From Oscillospiraceae bacterium (GTDB lineage Bacteria; Bacillota; Clostridia; Oscillospirales; Ruminococcaceae): 56,951 nucleotides of DNA. Positions 50,863 through 56,951 of the stretch are shown piece after piece. Each line of letters begins with the position of its first letter. The stretch's first letter is position 1. Below the pieces are notes generated by a model, which was not told the origin of the DNA, made no database searches, and saw only the letters and a program-made list of their open reading frames with translations. The position numbers and the translations under genes were made by a program. The stretch spans positions 1 through 56,951 of the forward strand of contig JAJQIF010000004.1 of the NCBI GenBank assembly GCA_021199355.1. Direction: 5' to 3'.

Positions 50863-52936
50863 CGCTCAAATCCTTTTCGTAGTCGCAATTTCTTTGATGA
50901 CAGAGGAGCTTGCCCGTTTTTGCTCCGCCCTTCTGGAAGAGGGTCGAACCGCACTTGGGGCAGACTTCGTTTGTCGGGGTATCCCAGGTCATAAATTCGC
51001 ACTTCGGGTTATCCTCACATCCGAAATACTTCTTGCCCTTCTGGGTCTTCTTCTGGAGGATTTTCTTGCCGCAATAAGGGCACTTGCCGGGGGCTTCTAT
51101 GACAATGGTCTTGGTGTTTTTGCACTCGGGGAAGCCGGAGCATGCCAGGAATTTGCCGTATTTTCCGATTTTTATTACCATCGGCTTGCCGCAGAGCTCG
51201 CAAATCCGGTCGGTCGGTTCGTCGGGGACCTTGACGCGCTTACCGTCGAGGTCGATTTCAGCCTGCTTGAGCGACTTGTCGAAGCCTTCGTAAAACACTC
51301 CGAGCGTTTCCCGCCAGTCGGCCTTGCCGAGCTCGATATCATCAAGATTCGATTCCATCTGAGCCGTGAACTGGACGTCGACGATGTCCTCGAAGTGATC
51401 CTTCATCAGCTCGGTTGTGACCTCGCCCAAGGCTGTCGGCTTGAGCTGTTTGCCCTCACGCTCGACATAGGAACGCTGAAGGATGGTTGTTATGGTAGTT
51501 GCATATGTTGACGGACGGGCTATGCCGTACTCTTTGAACGCTTTGATGAGTGTTGCTTCGGTGTATCTTGCCGGAGGCTGTGTGAAGTGCTGGATTCCGT
51601 CTACGGACCTGACCTTCAGAACGTCGCCCTTTGCAAGAATCGGTATATTCTCCGAGTCGTCGTCCTTTGATTCCTCGTATAGAACGGTGAAGCCGTCGAA
51701 CTTGACTGCAAAGCCGGAAGCCTTGAAGGTGCAACCGTTGACCTCTGCGGTGACGCTCTGGGTGTCCATCAAGCAGTCCGCCATCTGGCTTGCCAAGAAT
51801 CTTGACCAAATGAGCTTATAGAGCTTGTATTGGTCGTTTGTGAGATTCGGTTTCGCCTTTTCGGGGGTGAGCTCAATCATTGTTGGTCGTATTGCTTCAT
51901 GGGCGTCCTGAACATTGTTGCCGCCGGATTTATAGTTGCGGGGCTTTTCGGGGAGGTACTGAGTGCCGAAGTTGTCGGTGATGAACTGTGCGGCGGAAGC
52001 CTTAGCCTCGTCGGAAATTCGAAGTGAATCGGTACGCATATAGGTAATCAAGCCCACCGCTCCCAAGCCTTCTATCTCGACGCCCTCATAGAGCTCCTGA
52101 GCGATGTTCATGGTTCTTCTTGAGTTGAAGTTATAACGCTGTGCGGTGTCCTGCAAGAGCGATGCTGTCGAGAACGGAGCGGCGGGAGCCTTTGAGCGTG
52201 TGCCCTTTCTCAGGGCTGTTACGACGAAGTCGCCTCCGTCAATCTTAGCCAAAACCGCATCGGTTTCCTCTTTGGTTTTGAGCTCTGCCTTTTTGCCGTC
52301 GACGGCTGTGAGACGGGCTGTAAAAGCCTTGCGGGAGGACTTTCCAAGGAGCTTTGCCTCGATAGACCAGTACTCCTCGGGGACGAATTTTTTAATTTCC
52401 TCCTCGCGGTCGACAATCATTCTGACGGCAACCGACTGGACACGTCCGGCTGAGAGACCCTTGCGGACCTTTCTCCAGAGGAACGGGGAAAGCTTGTAGC
52501 CGACGATTCGGTCAAGAATTCTTCTCGCCTGCTGGGCGTTTACTATGTTCATATCTATACAGCGCGGAGCGGCGATTCCCGCCTCAACGCCGGTTCTTGT
52601 TATCTCATTGAATGTTATTCTGTTTTTCTCGTTCGGGTCAAAGCCGAGTATTGTGGCGAGGTGCCACGAAATCGCTTCGCCCTCACGGTCGGGGTCGGTT
52701 GCAAAATAGACGTGATCCGCCTTCTTGGCACGCTTTTTGATGTCGTCGATAACCTTTTCCTTGCCTTTGATGTCGACATAGGTGGGCTCGAAGCCGTGCT
52801 CTATATCAACTCCAAGCTTGGACTTGGGGAGGTCTCTTACATGACCGACGCATGCAACCACATCGTAGCCGTTTCCCAAGGTTCCCTTGACGGTGTGAAT
52901 CTTCGAGGGCGACTCTACTATAATTAAATCTGACAT
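50855..52936 (-). CDS. topA: DNA topoisomerase I
   Basis: Type IA enzyme that relaxes negative supercoils. It has 693 residues. The Toprim acidic motif DPDREGE lies at 81-87 and catalytic Y299 in ITYMRTDS. Three C-terminal C4 zinc ribbons (CELCGKP...CSGFPEC, CPYCGKK...CEDNPKC, CPKCGST...CHQRNC) help bind single-stranded DNA. The order dprA-topA-trmFO is widely conserved. A weak AAGG site precedes the ATG. Confidence 0.97.
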   Translation of the reverse strand: MSDLIIVESPSKIHTVKGTLGNGYDVVACVGHVRDLPKSKLGVDIEHGFEPTYVDIKGKEKVIDDIKKRAKKADHVYFATDPDREGEAISWHLATILGFDPNEKNRITFNEITRTGVEAGIAAPRCIDMNIVNAQQARRILDRIVGYKLSPFLWRKVRKGLSAGRVQSVAVRMIVDREEEIKKFVPEEYWSIEAKLLGKSSRKAFTARLTAVDGKKAELKTKEETDAVLAKIDGGDFVVTALRKGTRSKAPAAPFSTASLLQDTAQRYNFNSRRTMNIAQELYEGVEIEGLGAVGLITYMRTDSLRISDEAKASAAQFITDNFGTQYLPEKPRNYKSGGNNVQDAHEAIRPTMIELTPEKAKPNLTNDQYKLYKLIWSRFLASQMADCLMDTQSVTAEVNGCTFKASGFAVKFDGFTVLYEESKDDDSENIPILAKGDVLKVRSVDGIQHFTQPPARYTEATLIKAFKEYGIARPSTYATTITTILQRSYVEREGKQLKPTALGEVTTELMKDHFEDIVDVQFTAQMESNLDDIELGKADWRETLGVFYEGFDKSLKQAEIDLDGKRVKVPDEPTDRICELCGKPMVIKIGKYGKFLACSGFPECKNTKTIVIEAPGKCPYCGKKILQKKTQKGKKYFGCEDNPKCEFMTWDTPTNEVCPKCGSTLFQKGGAKTGKLLCHQRNCDYEKDLSGE

Positions 52937-52972
52937 TACTTAGTTGCCTTTCTTCTTTCAATCCGGGATATG

Positions 52973-54202
52973 TTAGACAGTGTAGCGGTTTCCCGAAAGC
53001 GAACGGATTATTCCGTCTAATTCGAGCTCCGTAAGAGTCATTTCAAGGTCGACAATTCCGTCGACGTTCTCGGCTATCTCGTCAAACAACACGATCCCGT
53101 TCGAAAGGATATATTCGACTATCCTGCGCCTACCGTCGGAAAGCCCGGACAGGTCGGGAGCGGGTCTCGGTTCGATTATCGGCTCCGCCGGCTCTTCGTT
53201 TCGCGTTGCTTGGTGGGTCTTCTTGCGGGACCGTCTTATGGGTGTCGGCTCCTGATTGCGATTGACGCCGAAAATGCCGCTTTCGCTTCTCTGGGAGAAG
53301 ACATCCGCACTGTAGTTAAGTCTGTGCGCATAGACGCTGTAATACTCATTCAGGATATCTCTCGAGTCGAACACGGGGATTGCGCCGTCCCGAAGAAGCG
53401 AAACAACGCCTGAGTAGGAATCATCATAAAGGTTATGCGGTGGGACGCAGAAAATGTCCTTGCCCTGCGAAAGGGCGAATGCGGCTGTGCTCAGTGAGCC
53501 GCTCGATGAACCCGCCTGCAAAATGAGGGTTCCCAAGCCGATTGCCGAGAGGATTCTGTTTCTCATTCTGAAATTCAATGCGGTCGAGCCGGAATGCGGA
53601 AGATATTCGCTGATGACGGCTCCGTGTGCGGAGACAGCCTTTTTCATGGCGCCCGAGTTCTTCGGATAGTCATAAAGAAGTCCACATGGCATGACGGCGT
53701 AGACCCTACCGCCGCCCTTTATTGCGGAAACCAAGGAAACCGAATCGAGCCCCGAGGCGCAACCGCTCGCTATCGTCACTCCGGCGTGTGCAAGCTCGCC
53801 GATGAGCTTTGAAGCGATGGCTCTTGAATAGTCGTCGGGGTTTCTTGTCCCAACGGCGGTGATTATGACGCTCTCGTCAATCGAATCGAGCTTACCGAGG
53901 GCGAACAGCACCGACGGCGGATTATAGATTTCACGGAGTCTGTCGGGAAAATCGGGGTCGTCGTGGGAATAGATATTGATTCTCTGTTTCTCGCATTCCG
54001 AGATTAAGTCTTCAGCCTTCTCCATGGTTGCGAGCTTGAACGAATTCCTGTCCTGAGGCAGGACATTCCGGAAATCGCCCGAGGAGACATGCTCATAAGC
54101 TTCCGCGACGGAATTATAGTGGGACAGAAAGTTCCACTTTCTTGAGTTTGCAGGTCCATAGGCTAACGTGAGCCAGAGCCAGTATTTCGTCGATTCCGTC
54201 AT
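52973..54202 (-). CDS. dprA: DNA-processing protein DprA
   Basis: Protects incoming single-stranded DNA and loads RecA during natural transformation. It has 409 residues. The Rossmann-like core is VGTRNPDDYSRAIA (about 117-130), GVTIASGCASGLDSVS and RNRILSAIG; the usual GSR and AxGID motifs are GTR and ASGLD here. A C-terminal winged helix ends the protein. A low-complexity basic linker (RRSRKKTHQATRNEE) separates the two. AGGAGA precedes the ATG. Together with the ComEA-like protein, DprA hints at a transformation route, but other competence genes are not present. Confidence 0.94.
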   Translation of the reverse strand: MTESTKYWLWLTLAYGPANSRKWNFLSHYNSVAEAYEHVSSGDFRNVLPQDRNSFKLATMEKAEDLISECEKQRINIYSHDDPDFPDRLREIYNPPSVLFALGKLDSIDESVIITAVGTRNPDDYSRAIASKLIGELAHAGVTIASGCASGLDSVSLVSAIKGGGRVYAVMPCGLLYDYPKNSGAMKKAVSAHGAVISEYLPHSGSTALNFRMRNRILSAIGLGTLILQAGSSSGSLSTAAFALSQGKDIFCVPPHNLYDDSYSGVVSLLRDGAIPVFDSRDILNEYYSVYAHRLNYSADVFSQRSESGIFGVNRNQEPTPIRRSRKKTHQATRNEEPAEPIIEPRPAPDLSGLSDGRRRIVEYILSNGIVLFDEIAENVDGIVDLEMTLTELELDGIIRSLSGNRYTV

Positions 54203-54221
54203 GGTGCATTCTCCTTTTCGG

Positions 54222-55016
54222 TTATTTTGTCATTTCCCAGAGCGTTATTGCGGCGGCTGTTGCCGCATTCAGGGATTCTATACTGCCGTTCATCCTGATT
54301 GTGATGCGCTTGTTACAAAGGGCTACATCCTCATCGCTTAGACCGTTGCCCTCATTACCGATTACGACGCATGAGCTTCCGCAGAATACAGTCTCACGGA
54401 TGCTTTCGGCATCAGGGTCGACCACTGCGGCATAGAGAACGACTCCGCAATCATGAAGAAGCTGTGCCGCTTCGGGAAAGCTCAGGTCGTCTCTGAACGG
54501 GACTCTGAAAATCGAGCCCATTGTCGAGCGGATTGTTTTGGGATTATAAACATCACAGCAGTCGCAGAGGAAAACGCCGTCCAAGCCGACGGCATCCGAA
54601 ACCCGCAAAATAGTCCCCACGTTGCCGGGGTCCTGAAGTCCGTCAAGAACCGCAAAACGACTTCCTGTTTTTATTTTACCGACTCCGAGATTTTTGTCAA
54701 GTACTCCTGCGACAGAAAAGATGCCTTGGGAGTTTTTTGTGTCCTCCATCATGCCGGCAAGCTTATCCGAAATCAGATATATTCTTTCATCAGAGCTTGC
54801 TTTCAGAAGCTCTATATCGTCGAAATATTTTTCAAGAGCCTCTTCGGTTATGAAGACGCCTTCGAGCGAGACCCCCGACTTTGCGGCGTCAACGGTGAGC
54901 CTTGCGCCCTCGAGAACAAACTTCTGCTCCTTGGTACGGTATTTCTTGTTATCACGCAGTTTAATATATTCTTTTATCAGTGGGTTATCCCTGCTTGTTA
55001 TAAACTTAAATTCCAT
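54222..55016 (-). CDS. TrmH/SpoU-type RNA 2'-O-methyltransferase
   Basis: A 264-residue SPOUT-class methyltransferase that methylates a ribose in tRNA or rRNA; the target is uncertain. Residues 1-95 form an RNA-binding domain. The catalytic domain carries motif 1 LQDPGNVGTILRVSDA, motif 2 VVIGNEGNGLSD and motif 3 IRMNGSIESLNAATAAAI with the knotted fold. No Shine-Dalgarno is evident before the ATG. It starts the long leftward operon. No promoter was confidently identified just upstream. Confidence 0.9.
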   Translation of the reverse strand: MEFKFITSRDNPLIKEYIKLRDNKKYRTKEQKFVLEGARLTVDAAKSGVSLEGVFITEEALEKYFDDIELLKASSDERIYLISDKLAGMMEDTKNSQGIFSVAGVLDKNLGVGKIKTGSRFAVLDGLQDPGNVGTILRVSDAVGLDGVFLCDCCDVYNPKTIRSTMGSIFRVPFRDDLSFPEAAQLLHDCGVVLYAAVVDPDAESIRETVFCGSSCVVIGNEGNGLSDEDVALCNKRITIRMNGSIESLNAATAAAITLWEMTK

Positions 55017-55066
55017 TTTCGTAAAAATTTTCAGCGTCCGTAATTACTTTGCCTAAATGCAAATAT

Positions 55067-55091
55067 AACCACGCCCGCGTGGAGCGTGGTT
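55067..55091. terminator. Hairpin after rplT
   Basis: AACCACGC/GCGTGGTT inverted repeat with a GC-rich loop, 12 bases after the rplT stop. T-runs on the minus side are weak (TTATATTTG), so readthrough into trmH is possible. Confidence 0.6.
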
Positions 55092-55102
55092 ACCTTATTT
55101 TA

Positions 55103-55459
55103 TTAGTTGAGTGCTGCCTTTGCCTTTTCGGTGATTGCGGTGAAGCCTGCAGGATCGTTGATTGCGATTTCGGAAAGCATCTTTCTGTTGATGGTGATGC
55201 CCGCCTTCTTGAGACCATTCATAAGTGTTGAATAGTTCATTCCGTTTGCCTTGGCGGCGGCGGAAATTCTTGCAATCCAGAGCTGTCTGAACTGACGCTT
55301 CTTCTGCTTTCTTCCGATATATGCGTAGTTGCCCGACTTCATGACAGCCTGCTTAGCCATCTTGAAGTGAGTGCTCTTTGAACCCCAGTAGCCCTTGGCG
55401 AGCTTCAAGGTTGCGTTTCTTCTCTTACGAGTCATCATTGCGCCCTTAACACGAGCCAT
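55103..55459 (-). CDS. rplT: 50S ribosomal protein L20
   Basis: Early-assembly 23S rRNA-binding protein. The 118 residues match L20: basic N-terminal extension ending [13 protein letters not shown], then the globular domain [24 protein letters not shown] precedes the ATG. It is the last gene of infC-rpmI-rplT. In several bacteria L20 represses this operon. Confidence 0.97.
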   Translation of the reverse strand: MARVKGAMMTRKRRNATLKLAKGYWGSKSTHFKMAKQAVMKSGNYAYIGRKQKKRQFRQLWIARISAAAKANGMNYSTLMNGLKKAGITINRKMLSEIAINDPAGFTAITEKAKAALN

Positions 55460-55477
55460 AATTTGTTACCTCCCCTA

Positions 55478-55681
55478 TTATTTGTATGGAATTGTCTTCT
55501 TGAGTGCCTCGACGTTTGCGCTTGAAGCGTAAGCCGTGCCTCTGGCGATTCTCTTTGCCTTGCGGTCCTTGGATACGAGACGATGTCTCTTGTTAGCGTG
55601 CTGGAACTTAACCTTGCCGGTGCCGGTGAGGCTGAAACGCTTCTTGGTGCCGGAATGGGTCTTGATCTTATTCTTTGCCAT
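55478..55681 (-). CDS. rpmI: 50S ribosomal protein L35
   Basis: Large-subunit protein, 67 residues. MAKNKIKTHSGTKKRFSLTG and the C-terminal basic blocks are diagnostic. AAGGAGG precedes the ATG. Located between infC and rplT, as in nearly all bacteria. Confidence 0.97.
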   Translation of the reverse strand: MAKNKIKTHSGTKKRFSLTGTGKVKFQHANKRHRLVSKDRKAKRIARGTAYASSANVEALKKTIPYK

Positions 55682-55707
55682 TTGGATATCCTCCTTAAAT
55701 TATATAC

Positions 55708-56232
55708 TTACTTGGATGCCTTCGGGGAAATCATAAGTGTAATGTTTCTCCCCTCGACCTTGCTGGGCTTGTCGAATGTGCCATATTCGGCGACTGCCTC
55801 TTTGAATTGATCCAAAAGCTTGTCGCTGAGCTCTGAATGAAGCGGGACTCCCTTGCGGAACTGGAGCCTGATGGAAACTTTGACCTTGTCTCCGCCCTTC
55901 AGGAACTTTATTGCCTGATTAACCTTGGTATTGAAATCGCCGTCGTCAATCTTTGAGGTCATTCTGACTTCCTTGATTTCGACGACCTTCTGGTTCTTTC
56001 TGGCTTCCTTTTCACGCTTGGACTGCTCGAAGCAGTACTTGCCGTAATCCATGATTTTGCATACCGGCGGATTTGCCGTGGGCGCAATCTTAACAAGATC
56101 AAGCTCCTTTTCGGCAGCAATCCTCAATGCTTCCTTCGAGGAGATAATCCCAAGCTGTGTGCCGTCCGAGTCGATGACACGGATTTCCTTGTCACGGATT
56201 TCTTCATTGATTTGATGAGCTACGTTGGCTAT
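55708..56232 (-). CDS. infC: Translation initiation factor IF-3 with an AUA start codon
   Basis: IF-3 checks start-codon pairing and prevents premature subunit joining. The most likely start is ATA at 56232, 7 bases after GGAGGTG. It gives 174 residues, beginning (M)ANVAHQINEEIRDKEIR, the proper length. No ATG, GTG or TTG lies in frame near the site; the next usable one (TTG at 56127) would drop 35 residues, including the conserved INEEIRDKEIR. IF-3 genes often use rare start codons such as AUU, AUC or AUA, because IF-3 itself discriminates against them and thereby regulates its own synthesis. It is the first gene of infC-rpmI-rplT. Confidence 0.9.
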   Translation of the reverse strand: MANVAHQINEEIRDKEIRVIDSDGTQLGIISSKEALRIAAEKELDLVKIAPTANPPVCKIMDYGKYCFEQSKREKEARKNQKVVEIKEVRMTSKIDDGDFNTKVNQAIKFLKGGDKVKVSIRLQFRKGVPLHSELSDKLLDQFKEAVAEYGTFDKPSKVEGRNITLMISPKASK

Positions 56233-56406
56233 GGCGCAACACCTCCGAAAAAATTATATTGGTTCAAACCCAACAAAAAAGCGCAAACACACAGTTTACG
56301 CTCACAAAATCACTCGCGGCATGGCAAAGCCCGCCGAAAATAAACCTTATTGACCTCTTTGCAAAAGCTTGAGGTGAGAACGCAAACGTTGCTACTTTCT
56401 TTACGG
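56233..56406 (-). ncRNA. infC-rpmI-rplT leader with attenuator
   Basis: About 174 transcribed bases precede infC. Minus-strand GTTTGCGTTCTCACCTCAAGC is followed by pairable GAGGTC and a GGCGGGC/GCCGCG region. The leader ends in the terminator at 56275-56301, just before the infC ribosome binding site. The Firmicutes IF-3/L20 operon is known to have such a structured leader controlled by L20, and I assign it to that class by position and architecture. Confidence 0.7.
56275..56301 (-). terminator. Attenuator terminator in the infC leader
   Basis: Minus-strand GCGTAAAC/GTTTGCGC stem (one G-U pair), 5-base loop and TTTTTT, about 40 bases before the infC start codon. Confidence 0.8.
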
Positions 56407-56411
56407 TTGAC

Positions 56412-56440
56412 ATTATATACCGTGAGTGTGGATTTGTCAA
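56412..56440 (-). promoter_or_regulatory. infC operon promoter
   Basis: Minus-strand TTGACA (56435-56440), 17-base spacer, TATAAT (56412-56417). It begins 20 bases after the stop of the addA-like gene. Confidence 0.88.
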
Positions 56441-56459
56441 GTGGTTTTGAAAAAAATTT

Positions 56460-56951
56460 TTATACTATGATTTCCGAGCCATTGGCGAGCCTGAGAGAAT
56501 AGATATAGCAGGACTTGACCGGCTTATCCAACAGCACATCGAATGCCGCCTTATACAGAGATAATTGCATGGAATATCTTTCGGCGAGCTCTTCGACAGT
56601 CTTGACTTTGTCGGTCTTGTAATCGACGATGACATAGCCGTCCGACTCCTCGAAAATACAGTCGGCGATTCCCTGCATCATGCCGTCGGTGTCGCCATAG
56701 ACCGCTTTTATCTCCTCGGGTTCTTCTATGTCGGAGAACTTTACGATAAAGCTTCTTTCGCGGCTGACGTTGGGGCTTTCGCTCATACGGCGGTAGATAT
56801 CGCTGTCAAAGAATGCCGAGAGTGAAGCTGTGTCGAGGGACTTCGCCTCGTGCTCGCTGAAAATACCTGAATCGGTGAGCCTCTTTATCTCCCCTGCCAC
56901 ATCTTTGGCGGCAAGCGAGTAGTCGGCGCACTGCATGAAGCGGTGCATCAA
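56460..56951 (-). CDS. addA: AddA-like helicase-nuclease, C-terminal part only
   Basis: The 5' end lies beyond the window; only the last 163 codons are visible. They carry the RecB-type PD-(D/E)xK nuclease elements: GIADCIFEESDGYVIVDYKTD followed by ERYSMQLSLY, with the metal-binding Asp and the catalytic DYK. The end IYSLRLANGSEIIV resembles AddA of the AddAB recombination complex, which processes double-strand breaks. AddB or another RecB-like nuclease cannot be excluded. No terminator is seen before the infC promoter that follows. Confidence 0.8.
   Translation of the reverse strand: MMHRFMQCADYSLAAKDVAGEIKRLTDSGIFSEHEAKSLDTASLSAFFDSDIYRRMSESPNVSRERSFIVKFSDIEEPEEIKAVYGDTDGMMQGIADCIFEESDGYVIVDYKTDKVKTVEELAERYSMQLSLYKAAFDVLLDKPVKSCYIYSLRLANGSEIIV

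Overview
This window looks like a chromosomal housekeeping region of a Gram-positive, endospore-forming Clostridia bacterium, most likely Ruminococcaceae/Oscillospiraceae. The evidence is Firmicutes-type gene order, consensus sigma-A promoters (TTGACA-17-TATAAT), GGAGG ribosome binding sites, a spoVM gene, RemA, an S-box SAM riboswitch and secreted xPxTG proteins beside a xylanase. Base composition is near 50% GC. Almost every gene is on the minus strand. No gene-free stretch exceeds about 300 bases.

Layout from left to right (transcription mostly right to left). 1-291: two strong stable-RNA-type promoters firing leftwards out of the window, then the rplS terminator. 292-1595: rplS with a long leader, an M50 protease gene and a 28-codon spoVM. 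1652-13715: one tight operon, yicC-remA-gmk-rpoZ-priA-def-fmt-rsmB-rlmN-prpC-prkC-rsgA, the Bacillus ylo order without coaBC, rpe and thiN. 13909-16845: an HD-domain gene, degV and asnS. 16926-20238: an accessory island of three tandem paralogous surface proteins (signal peptide, acidic/Thr-rich spacer, SP[DS]TG sorting-like tail). Each has the same promoter and a 16-bp palindrome touching the Shine-Dalgarno. A PIN-domain toxin-antitoxin pair sits between the first and second. 20239-27290: pcrA-DUF4364-yfbR-CDF transporter-DUF3810-GH10 xylanase, apparently co-transcribed.

27511-30830: an AI-2E-family transporter, tRNA-Thr(GGT), a ComEA-like gene and metK behind a SAM-I riboswitch. 30869-36339: ilvA, ribU, efp, pepP, a TIM-barrel gene, yqeG and rpsU. 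36483-55016: a long operon trmH-dprA-topA-trmFO-plsX-rnc-radical SAM-smc-ftsY-[rdgB-yhbY fusion]-[nadD-yqeK fusion]-degenerate LCP-rsfS-leuS. 55103-56440: infC-rpmI-rplT with an attenuator-type leader and an apparent AUA start for infC. 56460-56951: the 3' end of an addA-like gene.

Most of the window serves translation (ribosomal proteins, tRNA synthetases, tRNA and rRNA modification, initiation and elongation factors), chromosome maintenance (SMC, TopA, PriA, PcrA, AddA, DprA) and signalling (PrkC/PrpC). The least understood part is the tandem surface-protein island next to the xylanase. Its shared palindromic leaders, common terminator arms and interrupting toxin-antitoxin pair make it the best candidate for an undescribed system.
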